Assembly: GCA_965267535.1 (NCBI GenBank) | Contig: OZ254082.1 | Coordinates: forward strand, 1,798,001 to 1,862,000 | Length of the DNA: 64,000 bases | From: CAXBNB01 sp965267535 | Lineage (GTDB): Bacteria; Bacteroidota; Bacteroidia; Cytophagales; Cyclobacteriaceae | Direction: 5' to 3' | Shown: in pieces, positions 26,201 to 34,787 of the stretch | Position numbering within the stretch: the stretch's first letter is position 1 | Layout of the letters: each line of letters begins with the position of its first letter | Position numbers and translations under genes: made by a program | The notes under the pieces: generated by a model | Told to the model about the DNA's origin: nothing | Seen by the model: the letters and a program-made list of their open reading frames with translations, nothing else | Databases searched by the model: none

Positions 26201-26661
26201 ATGGTGGTTTTGAAACCAACTTTGTAGTACCTATGAATGACGGTGTGTTCAACCCCGGTGTAATTGCTCAGTACGACGGCCAGGGTAATATTATAGGATA
26301 TACTGAAAACCTGGGAGGACCCGGTACTAAAATATTGCCTTATGCCGGCAACTATGCCTGGGATTTTACCAAGACAGCAACATTTGATGCCGACTATGTA
26401 AAAATCAGAGAGGTGTCTTTGTCGTATCAGTTGCCATCCAGCCTTCTGTCTAAGATAGGAGTAAGCTCGGCCAATGTGGCGCTGTATAGCCGAAACATCA
26501 TGCTTTGGACAAAAGCAGGTATTGGTATCGATCCTGAAATGGCTTTTCAGCCCGAGGGAGGCACGCAGGGAAGTGGCATACAGTTTAAGCAGGGGATAGA
26601 GCGCTACAATGTAAACCCATGGGTAATTCCAGTAGGATTCAAATTAGGGCTTACTTTTTAA
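23263..26661 (+). CDS. SusC/RagA-type TonB-linked outer membrane protein (no STN domain)
   Basis: A 22-strand outer-membrane importer of 1132 aa that works with a SusD lipoprotein and TonB. After a signal peptide (ending VQVSAQ) comes a carboxypeptidase-regulatory-like domain (about residues 36-115, GKVVSSDGDGLPGVNVIIKG). The TonB-box-like EELSEVVVTALG and the plug domain follow, and then the barrel ending in KLGLTF. It has no STN domain and no adjacent sigma/FecR genes, so it is not a typical ECF-coupled receptor. SusD starts 21 bp after its stop. The substrate is unknown. Confidence 0.95.
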   Translation: MKYLYSSKRSSRSVFTSVMLGLLIALMPLVQVSAQSAQVSGKVVSSDGDGLPGVNVIIKGVQEGTITDINGDFKIQVPDENAVLVFSFVGYNTREVTVGKQRVFSVELSENVEELSEVVVTALGIKREERSLGFSVGRVDGEEMNRVAQENVLSALSGKVAGVSINQTSGAGSSVSMVIRGASSLSSDNQPLFVIDGVPVVNTLNNVTQIGDRNPVDYGNAISDLNPADIESVSVLKGPSAAALYGSRAGNGVVLITTKSGSKSKGMKVSVTTNTVFDMPYRYLDFHSKFATGVQPYTPDNNPYPGGQLIIDEGSAAGAGPELDKGHKAIQWNSPLDENGNPIPTELVSYPNNVANFVQTGITTTNGVALSNSNDLMNYRVGFTNMSSRGLVPNSDLFRNNFTISSSMKALKNLTVSSNVNINRSWSNNRPAGNRGTNPLQAAYAVSPHINILELKDYWVPGQEGLQQRSQAIGDYDNPYFLAYEINNSFNRDRVFGNLKADWQITPELSLMGRYSLDYYTEMRQTRGANSYTRDRNGIFGIVNLMRYERNADFLLTYSKDFNKLGLTLSAGGNARYDKGTNVLNSTKRNAGLVVPGVYTLSNISAETLNYNSSWYQRGVHSLYGVANFSYDDMVYLDLTARKDWSSTLPAGNNSYFYPSVSLSFLVNEMVDMGSNVDMLKLRGGWAKVGNDANPYSLFPTLYNAGQWSDVTRLGVSGTLLTPDLKPEEATSFEYGVDLGMFNNRLRFEGTIYSMDNKNQILRGIGMPPSSGFDSKNINAGLISSKGWELMIGGTPIKNVDGITWDISTNITRNRTKIEELAEGMELYTLWTDAKGGAWTYVGETIGDIYDRKLVVVEDESSPYHGYPILSSDGSWQDINANNTKNKIGNFNPDFIAGFQTALSYKAFSLNMTLDWRSGGQFVSQTYRYGESDMKTQRWLDQLIHPGDRTGDALRDWLVENEDTMIKDGINIVGGPTKEYGGFETNFVVPMNDGVFNPGVIAQYDGQGNIIGYTENLGGPGTKILPYAGNYAWDFTKTATFDADYVKIREVSLSYQLPSSLLSKIGVSSANVALYSRNIMLWTKAGIGIDPEMAFQPEGGTQGSGIQFKQGIERYNVNPWVIPVGFKLGLTF

Positions 26662-26682
26662 CAACTACTAAATACCAAAGAA

Positions 26683-28332
26683 ATGAAAATAGGAATAAAT
26701 AAATCTATAGCACTTTTCCTCGCTATGTTCATGGTGGTGGCATCATGCAAAGATTTGGAAGAGTTAAATGAAGATCCTAATGGTGTAACGCCTAATTCGG
26801 CACACCCCAACCTGGTGTTGGGTACAGTGCTGACCGAAGCAGCCAAAGAAACCACCAGCCTGGGTTTTGGCAATATTGCAGGTGTAATGCAGCATACTCA
26901 AAAAGATGCCTGGTTTAGTGGACACAACGATTATGACTGGAGCAACCAGAGCTGGTCTTCTTACTATGGTATACTCAGAAACAACAAGTTTGTGTATGAC
27001 AGAGCTACCGAGTTGGGGCTTGAGTTTCACCAGGGCGTGTCTAAAGTGATGAGCGCCTATGTATTTGGCATGATTGCAGATATTTGGGGAGATGCACCCT
27101 ATACCAATGCACTGAATGGCGATCAGGGAGGAGAAGAAAACATCCAGCCGGTATACGACAATCAGGGCGACATTTACAAGGGGATAATCGCCGAGTTAGA
27201 AGAGGCCAATACCCTGCTGTCTAAAAACAAAGCGGATTATGATCAAATCTTTGAATCTGCGGATGTTATTTTTGGAGGTGATCCGGCTGCCTGGAGAAAG
27301 TTTGCCAATTCGCTGGCGCTGCGCTACTACATGCGGTTGTCTGCCAAAGAGCCCGCTTTTGCCAAGGCCGGAATAGAAAAAATAGTAGGAAACGCCAGTC
27401 AGTATCCGATCATAACTTCGTCGGCAGACGATGCTACCATGAGCTATGCGGGTAACGGAACGGGCGATTCATGGCCCGGCAACACGGTGTACGATGGTAC
27501 CAACGGTAGTAACTACCGCAGGGTAAAAATGTGTGCTACACTGGTAAACAAGATGCAGTCACTCAACGACCCACGGTTGAACCTCTGGGCCAAAAAAGTG
27601 GAGATACCAATAGTAGTAGATGCCAGTTTTGAATCCGGAAGAGACGAAATAGTGGACGGTGTGCGCTACCTGCACCCCGACGCAGTGCCCGAAGGCATGG
27701 AATACGACGAAGATCCGGACTATGTGGGAATTCCTCCCAGCTGGTCGGAAATACCCTCTTCGTACAACATCAACCCTACGCCCGGGCAGCTTTCGTTCAA
27801 CCCACACGTGTCATACCTCAACGATATGTATACCAATGCCAGTGGAAATCTGCTCTTAGCGCGCTTGTTGTCAGCAGCTGAGGTGCATTTTATTCTGGCC
27901 GAGGCAGCACTTACGGGAGTAGCCAATACCGGTGATGCACAAACACACTATGAAGCCGGAGTGAGAGCCTCTATGGAGGCCTGGGGTGTAGACGATATGT
28001 ACGATACCTATATCGCCGAAACCGGAGTAGCATACGATGGTACGCATGAGCAAATTATGGAGCAAAAATGGATAGCCAGCTGGACTTCAGCAGCTGAGGC
28101 ATGGTTTGACTTCCGCAGAACGGGACTGCCCGCGCTTAACGCCGGCCCTTCGGCCAATCGTCAGGCACTTCCTATTCGTTTTTATTACATGACGAAAGAA
28201 CTGGAACTTAACCCTACAAATGCAAACATAGCCGTGGAAAAGCTGGAAACAACAGCGTATACACAGGCAGATGGAAAAAACAGCGCCTGGGCTAAGCCCT
28301 GGGTAGCACAAGGTACAGGCAAACCCTGGTGA
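26683..28332 (+). CDS. SusD/RagB-like lipoprotein (SusD-like_2 type)
   Basis: A surface lipoprotein of 549 aa that caps the SusC channel and binds substrate. The lipobox VVASC ends the signal peptide at about residue 22. The mature protein begins KDLEELNEDPNG and includes VFGMIADIWGDAPYT in the tetratricopeptide-like core, both characteristic of the SusD-like_2 subgroup as recalled. LAEAALTG and the C-terminal KWIASWTSAAEAWFDFRRTG are also typical. It is co-transcribed with the SusC gene and ended by a terminator. Confidence 0.93.
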   Translation: MKIGINKSIALFLAMFMVVASCKDLEELNEDPNGVTPNSAHPNLVLGTVLTEAAKETTSLGFGNIAGVMQHTQKDAWFSGHNDYDWSNQSWSSYYGILRNNKFVYDRATELGLEFHQGVSKVMSAYVFGMIADIWGDAPYTNALNGDQGGEENIQPVYDNQGDIYKGIIAELEEANTLLSKNKADYDQIFESADVIFGGDPAAWRKFANSLALRYYMRLSAKEPAFAKAGIEKIVGNASQYPIITSSADDATMSYAGNGTGDSWPGNTVYDGTNGSNYRRVKMCATLVNKMQSLNDPRLNLWAKKVEIPIVVDASFESGRDEIVDGVRYLHPDAVPEGMEYDEDPDYVGIPPSWSEIPSSYNINPTPGQLSFNPHVSYLNDMYTNASGNLLLARLLSAAEVHFILAEAALTGVANTGDAQTHYEAGVRASMEAWGVDDMYDTYIAETGVAYDGTHEQIMEQKWIASWTSAAEAWFDFRRTGLPALNAGPSANRQALPIRFYYMTKELELNPTNANIAVEKLETTAYTQADGKNSAWAKPWVAQGTGKPW

Positions 28333-28358
28333 TGATTCATAATAAATGTTTAGTTCTG

Positions 28359-28388
28359 GCCGTCCCTGTGGTGGGGGCGGCTTTTTTT
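28359..28388 (+). terminator. intrinsic terminator after SusD
   Basis: An 8-bp GC-rich stem (GCCGTCCC paired with GGGGCGGC, one G-U pair) with a short loop and seven T residues. It closes the SusC/SusD operon. Confidence 0.85.
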
Positions 28389-28523
28389 ATGCATAAGGGC
28401 ACAGTGAATGGCGTTCAAGGGGCGGATTAGCCGCCAGAGATAATATTTTGGGATTCATGCCCCAATATGAGGTAATATCTATTTTATTTGTAACTTAGAA
28501 TTTATTGGAAACGAGAATAGTAT

Positions 28524-29771
28524 ATGAAGACATTTGGATCGTACCTCAAAGATAGAAATGCACATGTGTTTGGAGGAGAGCCTTTAGCGATACACACAAG
28601 CTTTTACGGTTGTTTTCTCCACAAAGCCATAGAGGAGATAGCCCAGTATGTAGACACACATGGTATTTTGGTAAATTCTGCACAGGAGGTAGTATACAGC
28701 CAGTTTTCATCCCTATTTGAAAAACACCCTAAGCTCAGTATTGCCGAACGCAAAGAGCTGATAGAAGAGTATTACAGCTACTGTGGATTTGGTAAGATCG
28801 TATTGAAAAACCTGCAACCCAAAGGAGGATATGTAGAAACCACAAGCGAACATTATGGTGTGGCATGGAAAAAGATTTTTGGTCAACGAACCGAAAATCA
28901 GGAGGGTGTAGCACAGTTTACTATGGGCTTTTTGTGTGGAGCTACAGAAGCCATATTCAACATTGCCTTGGGTACATTTGATGCCAAGCAGATTCGCTGC
29001 GTATCGCAGGGAGAAGCTACTACCCGTATCGATGTATTCAGGGGATTGCGCAAAAAACTAAAAAAATCGGTAGGAGAGGGCGCTATACAGACCTTCGACG
29101 GACAGCCTGAAGCTACCGCAGTTGTAGACTACAACGCCGTGCAGGATGCCCTGCTGGGTCAGCAGCCCCGAAGAGATCCCGATACCGGCCTGATAGAGGC
29201 TTATGGCAGCCTGGTGGCACGTCACTATACCAATTATTTTTGTTTGGTGAGTGTACGGCTGCTTATGGAGCTGGAGAAAAAATACAAACGCGAAGGAGTA
29301 GCCAAAGCCCGGTCGATACTGCTACAGTCGGCACAGATGGGAGCACTTCAGCTTTTTGGCAGGTTGGTAGAGTCGCCCGTGTGGAAAGAAAACTTTGCAG
29401 CGGCTACTACACAGGAAAGCCAGCTGCATGCCCTGTTGGCGTTTGTCAACAGCCTGGGCTGGGGAAAATGGGAAGTGGAAATGCCAAACCCCTCCGGTGA
29501 AACTACCTTTGTGATTACCGGTAATGCTGAAACCAATGCCATATTGAAAATGGTAGGTAAAACGAAGGCTTCCATATGCTTTTTTACCGAAGGAATAGTA
29601 ACCGGGCTGATGAACCTGGTATACAATGCAGACCTTAACGCACTGGGAGAGCTCAACGAAGAGTGCTATGCCTCGTTGTTCAAGGCCGACAATCGATTTG
29701 TAGTTGTAGAAGCCAAAACCCGCATGACCGGTGAAGAGCTGGATAAGATTACTGTAGCCCGCAAAGGGTAA
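28524..29771 (+). CDS. hypothetical protein with two V4R-like domains
   Basis: A 415-aa soluble protein with no signal peptide. Two regions resemble each other and the V4R (4-vinyl reductase-like ligand-binding) fold: about residues 90-185 (GFGKIVLKNLQPKGG ... GFLCGATEAIFNIALGT ... CVSQGEA) and 310-405 (GWGKWEVEMPNPSG ... FTEGIVTGLMNLVYN ... NRFVVVEA). V4R domains bind small hydrophobic ligands in regulators and in chlorophyll-reductase relatives. The middle 120 residues are helical and unassigned. The assignment is by pattern only. The gene is single, with its own terminator. Confidence 0.6.
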   Translation: MKTFGSYLKDRNAHVFGGEPLAIHTSFYGCFLHKAIEEIAQYVDTHGILVNSAQEVVYSQFSSLFEKHPKLSIAERKELIEEYYSYCGFGKIVLKNLQPKGGYVETTSEHYGVAWKKIFGQRTENQEGVAQFTMGFLCGATEAIFNIALGTFDAKQIRCVSQGEATTRIDVFRGLRKKLKKSVGEGAIQTFDGQPEATAVVDYNAVQDALLGQQPRRDPDTGLIEAYGSLVARHYTNYFCLVSVRLLMELEKKYKREGVAKARSILLQSAQMGALQLFGRLVESPVWKENFAAATTQESQLHALLAFVNSLGWGKWEVEMPNPSGETTFVITGNAETNAILKMVGKTKASICFFTEGIVTGLMNLVYNADLNALGELNEECYASLFKADNRFVVVEAKTRMTGEELDKITVARKG

Positions 29772-29793
29772 TCCAGCCAAAAACGAAAACAGC

Positions 29794-29823
29794 AAGCCAA
29801 TCCGAAAAGGATTGGCTTTTTTT
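29794..29823 (+). terminator. intrinsic terminator after the V4R-like gene
   Basis: A perfect 10-bp stem (AAGCCAATCC paired with GGATTGGCTT) with a GAAAA loop and a T run. Confidence 0.92.
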
Positions 29824-29946
29824 GTTGTTAAAAAATGCTATCAGTTTTTCTAATGACACCCTCACAAATCCAGACAATTGGGAAAGCCATCAATTAAATG
29901 GATAAAACATATGTTTCATCCCATAAAACCGCTACCTGCAGGTTAT

Positions 29947-30056
29947 GCTTCGCTAAGCTTTTAACAATTAAAATCAGGAAAGGAAGGTGATTAATTCGCC
30001 CCTGTAGATCCGGCAAAAAACGATCGTACAGGGGCGGATAGGCCCGCTAAGCGAAG
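29947..30056. other. nested inverted repeats beyond the metE 3' end
   Basis: The inner arms CGCCCCTGTA (29997-30006) and TACAGGGGCG (30027-30036) pair perfectly. Outer arms around 29949-29958 (CTTCGCTAAGC) and 30045-30055 (GCTAAGCGAAG) pair with one mismatch. No open frame lies inside. It may end metE transcription or be a remnant of a small mobile element. Nothing else is seen in 29824-30073. Confidence 0.45.
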
Positions 30057-30073
30057 GAGATAGCAGTTGCTAA

Positions 30074-32395
30074 TTACACCACGGCTTCACATTCCCTTTC
30101 TCGTAGTTGTCGGGCAGCTGTTACCATGTTTTGCAGAGCGAGTTGAGTTTCAGGCCATTCACGGGTTTTCAGTCCGCAATCGGGGTTTACCCATAGATTT
30201 GTAAGCGGCAGTAAGTCGCCCGCCTTGGTAAGTAGTTTTTCTATCTCAGCTACAGAGGGCACGCGGGGTGAGTGAATGTCGTATACGCCGGGCCCTATTT
30301 CGTTTGGGTATTTAAAGTTTACAAAGGCATCCAATAGCTCCATTTCGGAGCGGGATGTCTCTATGGTTATTACGTCGGCATCCATGTCGGCTATGTTTTC
30401 TATGATGTCGTTAAACTCCGAGTAGCACATATGAGTATGAATCTGAGTACTGTCAGCAACCCCAGAAGCAGCTAGCCTGAAGCACTCTACCGCCCAGTGG
30501 AGGTAGTGTTGCCACTGGGCTTTTCGGAGCGGTAGCCCCTCCCTTATAGCCGGTTCGTCTATTTGAATTGCTCTGAGTCCTGCTTTTTCCAGATCCACTA
30601 CCTCGTCGCGTATGGCCAGAGCGATCTGACGACAGGTAACAGCGCGGGGTTGGTCGTTGCGTACAAACGACCACTGCAGGATCGTTACCGGTCCGGTCAG
30701 CATCCCTTTTACGGGTTTTGAAGTGAGCGACTGAGCATAAGCCGACCATTCCACAGTCATGGGAGAGGTACGATACACATCGCCGTAAATGATTGGAGGT
30801 TTGACACATCGTGTGCCGTAGCTTTGTACCCATCCGTAGGCAGTAAAGGCAAAACCTTCCAGTTTTTCGCCAAAGTACTCCACCATGTCGTTGCGCTCAA
30901 ACTCGCCATGCACAAGCATATCCAGCCCAGTGTCTTCCTGCCATCGAATCGTTTTTTCGGTTTCTTCCCGGATAAAGGCATAGTACTCCTCATGTCCGAC
31001 CTGTCCTTTTTTCCATTTGGCACGCCAGTTTCTTACTTCACGGGTTTGGGGAAACGAACCGATGGTGGTGGTGGGGAGTAGAGGCAGTTGCAGTGCTTTT
31101 CGTTGCAGCGGTTGTCGTTGAGCAAAAGGAGATTTACGCTGGCTGTCTGCGGGTTTCAGGGCACTTATACGCTGCTGGGTAGGAGCATGGTGTATGAGAG
31201 TGGCGTTTTTTCTGCGTTGGTTGGCGTGGTTGTTTTCGGTTAGTTTTTTTACCACTTCATCTACCAGTTCGCTGGTAGATATGCGCTTGAGAGTGGCCAC
31301 TTCGTCTACTTTTTGCCGGGCAAAAGCCATCCACTGTTTTACTGCCGGGGGTAAGCTGCCGTCGGCTGTTTCCAGCTCCAGATCGCAGGGGGTGTGCAGC
31401 AGGGAGCATGAGGTAGCAATCCAAAGTTTGTCTTTTCCAAAGGCCCGTTTTGCTTTTCTGATAAGAGCCAGACTGTCTTCAAAATTATTGATCCATACGT
31501 TGCGTCCATCTACCAACCCCAGTGAAAACGTCAGGTCGGGATTGCGTGAGGGTATGCTGGAGATATCGTCGAGCTGCGACGGACACCTTACCAGATCGAG
31601 GTGAAGAGCGTGGATAGGTAGCTGAAGAACGGTTTCGAGGTTGCTGCCATAGCAATCGAAATAGCTGGTAAGGATGACGCGAAGTGTCGGGAAACGATCG
31701 GCCAGGGTTTTATAGGTGCGAGTTATGGCCTTTTGTTCTTCATCGGTCAGGTCGAGCGACAGACACGGTTCATCGAGCTGTATGTAGGTAGCTCCGGCTT
31801 GGGCCAGTTCGTCTATCAGCTCGCAAAATACAGGCAGAAGCTTATCAAGCAATTCGATGCGGTGAAAACCACTCTCTTTTTCCTTGCCCAGCAGCAAAAA
31901 AGAAACCGGGGAGAGCACTACAGGCTTGGTGTGTATACCCATGGTCAGCGCTTCTCTATATTCCTCGGTAGCCTTGTGCGAAAAAAGAGAAAACGACTGA
32001 TCCCGGGTAAACTCAGGAACGAGGTAGTGGTAGTTGGTGTCAAACCACTTGGTCATTTCCAGTGCGGTAATGTCGTGTTCCTCGCTCTGAAGCCCGCGTG
32101 CCATGGCAAAATACAGCCTGAGTGTGGGAGTGTCTTCTTTTAGAGCTTCAAAACGCGCCGGTATACAGCCGTAGGAGAGGGAAGCATCCAGCACCTGATC
32201 GTAAAGTGAAAAATCATTGGCGGGGATAAGGTCGATGTGTTGCTGCTCTTGCAGTTGCCAGTTTTGTCTGCGAATGCTCGCTGCAGTTTGTAGCAGCTCT
32301 TTTTTGGTGGTTTGTTTTTTCCAATAGCTCTCTATGGCTTTTTTTAATTCTCTTTTTGCACCGATTCTGGGATAACCCAATATGTTTGTTTTCAT
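30074..32395 (-). CDS. metE: cobalamin-independent methionine synthase
   Basis: Transfers a methyl group from 5-methyltetrahydropteroyltriglutamate to homocysteine, the last step of methionine synthesis; cytoplasmic, zinc-dependent. The 773-aa length and both halves of the double barrel are present: N-terminal LGYPRIGAKRELKKA and the C-terminal catalytic half starting near TTTIGSFPQTREVRNWR. Zinc ligands are seen in HTHMCYSEF and in NPDCGLKTREW. It is divergent from an Lrp/AsnC regulator gene, which may control it. Confidence 0.97.
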   Translation of the reverse strand: MKTNILGYPRIGAKRELKKAIESYWKKQTTKKELLQTAASIRRQNWQLQEQQHIDLIPANDFSLYDQVLDASLSYGCIPARFEALKEDTPTLRLYFAMARGLQSEEHDITALEMTKWFDTNYHYLVPEFTRDQSFSLFSHKATEEYREALTMGIHTKPVVLSPVSFLLLGKEKESGFHRIELLDKLLPVFCELIDELAQAGATYIQLDEPCLSLDLTDEEQKAITRTYKTLADRFPTLRVILTSYFDCYGSNLETVLQLPIHALHLDLVRCPSQLDDISSIPSRNPDLTFSLGLVDGRNVWINNFEDSLALIRKAKRAFGKDKLWIATSCSLLHTPCDLELETADGSLPPAVKQWMAFARQKVDEVATLKRISTSELVDEVVKKLTENNHANQRRKNATLIHHAPTQQRISALKPADSQRKSPFAQRQPLQRKALQLPLLPTTTIGSFPQTREVRNWRAKWKKGQVGHEEYYAFIREETEKTIRWQEDTGLDMLVHGEFERNDMVEYFGEKLEGFAFTAYGWVQSYGTRCVKPPIIYGDVYRTSPMTVEWSAYAQSLTSKPVKGMLTGPVTILQWSFVRNDQPRAVTCRQIALAIRDEVVDLEKAGLRAIQIDEPAIREGLPLRKAQWQHYLHWAVECFRLAASGVADSTQIHTHMCYSEFNDIIENIADMDADVITIETSRSEMELLDAFVNFKYPNEIGPGVYDIHSPRVPSVAEIEKLLTKAGDLLPLTNLWVNPDCGLKTREWPETQLALQNMVTAARQLRERECEAVV

Positions 32396-32440
32396 CTGTC
32401 TGTTGGTTGTTTAAATCTGTGCAAAGGTTAGTATTGTGGA

Positions 32441-32468
32441 ATTATAATCCTTGTTTATGATAATTATA
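32441..32468. promoter_or_regulatory. AT-rich repeated half-sites between metE and the Lrp-type gene
   Basis: The palindromes ATTATAAT (32441-32448) and ATAATTAT lie about 20 bp apart in the 158-bp divergent promoter region. AT-rich spaced sites fit Lrp-type binding, but this is inferred from position and composition only. Confidence 0.3.
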
Positions 32469-32553
32469 GGAGTATAAATCTTTAAGAGTATTATATGTTG
32501 GTTGTATTGTCTATTATTGCCGGGTAAATCGATTGTCTACAGAATATTATTCT

Positions 32554-33015
32554 ATGAAAAACCTGGACGAAGTAGATCTGAAACTACTCGATCTGTTGCA
32601 AACCGACTGCCGGTTAACTACCAAGGAGCTGGCGCACAAAGTGCATTTGTCACCCACGCCGGTATTTGAGCGGGTAAAACGATTGGAGAAAAATGGCTAC
32701 ATAAGACAGTATGTGGCACTGTTAGATGCAGAAAAACTCAACAGGGGACTGACGGTGTTTTGCAATGTATCGCTCAAGCAGCACACCAAAGAGATCGGCA
32801 ATCGTTTTGTAAAGGATATAATGGCCCTGAGAGAGGTTACGGAATGCTACAACATCTCCGGAGATTATGATTTTTTGCTCAAAATCATGGTGTCAGACAT
32901 GAAGCATTATCAGGATTTTGTGTTGAATGGGCTGGGAGGGATTAAAAATATAGGTAGTGCCCACAGCACATTTGTAATGGGAGAAATTAAGCACTCCTAT
33001 GCTGTGCCTTTGTAG
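32554..33015 (+). CDS. Lrp/AsnC family transcriptional regulator
   Basis: A feast/famine regulator of 153 aa from the ATG at 32554; a TTG at 32533 would add seven residues. The N-terminal helix-turn-helix reads LDEVDLKLLDLLQ, TTKELAHKVHLSPTPVFERV and KRLEKNGYI. The C-terminal RAM/AsnC ligand domain includes VTECYNISGDYDFLLKIMVSD with the GDYD motif. Divergence from metE suggests that it senses an amino acid and controls methionine synthesis. It converges on a methyltransferase gene 2 bp after its stop. Confidence 0.93.
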   Translation: MKNLDEVDLKLLDLLQTDCRLTTKELAHKVHLSPTPVFERVKRLEKNGYIRQYVALLDAEKLNRGLTVFCNVSLKQHTKEIGNRFVKDIMALREVTECYNISGDYDFLLKIMVSDMKHYQDFVLNGLGGIKNIGSAHSTFVMGEIKHSYAVPL

Positions 33016-33017
33016 GT

Positions 33018-33686
33018 TTAGGCTTCTTTTTCGGCTAAGGCTATGCTATAGTGTCGCATTACAGATTCCCCCGATTTGCTTTTCACGGTTTCTTGCTTGT
33101 TTATGATCTGGCAGGGTGCAAAAGCCGTACGGTGCAGCAGACCGGTAATGGCGTCAGTGTCGTACAGGGTGAATTTATCCCTAACGAAAGGCAGGTGCTG
33201 CATAAATTCCTTTTGGGCGAAAGTAATGGCGAGTTTGCCTCCGGGCTTAAGTATGCGGTGTATTTCGGAGAGCAGGCCCTGGGGATCATTCCAGAAGTAT
33301 ACGGTGTTCACAGTCATCACCCGGTCGGCGGATAGGTTGGGCAGGGGTATGTGTATGCCGTCGTAGAGCAAAAAGCGAGCGTTGGCCGGTGTGGCAAGTT
33401 CGCCGTGCAGGCGGGAGGCTTCCTGCTGCATGGTAGGCGATATTTCCAGCCCGCAGTAGTGTATGTCGGCACCACGCTGTATTATGTGAGGAAGGTGCGC
33501 ACAATTGCCATGCCCCAGTTCTACTACGGTATGGTGGTCGGTTATCGCCAGTGCTTCTATGGTTGCCAGTGTCATGTTGGTATTGGTGTCGTTCATGAGC
33601 CGGGCCATTTCTAATCCTTTGCTGCCCTCCGGAAAGCTCAGTTGGCTTTCAATCTCGTTTAGTTCCTCTTCGGTAAGTTTATCCAT
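33018..33686 (-). CDS. class I SAM-dependent methyltransferase
   Basis: A 222-aa methyltransferase with motif I VVELGHGNCAHLPHI (a variant of ExGxGxG), an acidic residue in CGLEIS, and the post-motif III segment RILKPGGKLAITFA. The fold is of the Methyltransf_11 type. The substrate is unknown. It is cytoplasmic. A CACCCT/AGGGTG stem-loop lies upstream at 33748-33765. Confidence 0.9.
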   Translation of the reverse strand: MDKLTEEELNEIESQLSFPEGSKGLEMARLMNDTNTNMTLATIEALAITDHHTVVELGHGNCAHLPHIIQRGADIHYCGLEISPTMQQEASRLHGELATPANARFLLYDGIHIPLPNLSADRVMTVNTVYFWNDPQGLLSEIHRILKPGGKLAITFAQKEFMQHLPFVRDKFTLYDTDAITGLLHRTAFAPCQIINKQETVKSKSGESVMRHYSIALAEKEA

Positions 33687-33915
33687 TGGTGATGGGTGTT
33701 AGTGTGGTCAAATATCGGAAAATACAGGCGATAAGCAAACTGAAGACCACCCTTAGAAGAGGGTGCCAACCGTCAGTAACAGAATAATATTGATTACATG
33801 CGTTTTATGATTCGGTAAAGTGTTATTTTACAGAAAAATGATGAAAACACTTGAGTTGGAAAAGGTGTAGATTATTAGAATAGTATCCTTCAGCGTAGTG
33901 CTAAACTAGTTAAAA

Positions 33916-34787
33916 ATGAACCTCCTGTATTCTTTGATTTGTTCTATTAATTGCCTGACTTTTTTAGTGAAATGGTAAGGACAGAGACTGAAAAATTTCT
34001 ACCCAAAACATTAAAAAGCTACGAGCTAAAAACGGATACATTGAGCAGCAGGATCGATTTCAACAAAGATGGCTATTTAAGCAGAGAGTTTATATATCGT
34101 GATGGAAAGGTAAAAATAGAGGAGCACAGTGGTCGCACATTTTTTAACGCTAAAGCAAGTTATTTAGAATTGAATATTGATGGCAACAAATTTTATGTTA
34201 AAAGTTCTAAAATCACCAGAACATCGTCTCGAAATGATGATATAGTGACATTAAATTCAACAGTAAATTACGAAAACCTAAACAGTGAGCACTCTTTCAT
34301 GTCCACTAAAAACGACCATTTCAATAGCAGAGTCTTATTTAAGACAGTTGTTTCCAATTACGGGGGATATGATCCTAAAACAAATTTTGCCATTACTAAC
34401 AAACGGTTTATCAACTACAAAGAAGAGAACTGGGAAGATGATTCGGATTTGAATTTTCATCTAAATTCTAGTTGGAATAATGACAGTTTGAAATTTGAAG
34501 TTTCTGTTAGGGATGACAAAGTCTTTTTTAATAACGGGAGTGAAAAATTCCTTTTGGGTTCAATGAAATACCACCGAGAGAGCATAAGTGGTGGGAGTAA
34601 AAAGAACAAAAACAGGCTTTCACAAGCTGAATACATTAAAATTCTAAATTCTCATGACTTAGAAAAAATGATGAAATGGGTAGAAGTGGTTTGGGGGAAA
34701 AGAAAAAAAGGAAGAGGCAGGACGGATGACATTCTCACGTTTTTAGAAAATACCAAGTTGCAAAAAAACCTTTATAGGAATGTTTAA
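33916..34787 (+). CDS. hypothetical protein, probable exported, with an apparent frameshift behind its signal peptide
   Basis: The main frame (33951-34787, TTG start) codes for 278 aa of an unrecognised hydrophilic, beta-rich protein. In the frame of the ATG at 33916, a short hydrophobic peptide MNLLYSLICSINCLTF stops just after a run of six T (33960-33965). One extra T would join them into MNLLYSLICSINCLTFFSEM and on into the main frame. So either the gene is broken, or the run is miscounted, or translation starts internally. It is AT-rich compared with its neighbours. It overlaps the following lipoprotein gene by 8 bp, suggesting a functional pair. Confidence 0.5.
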
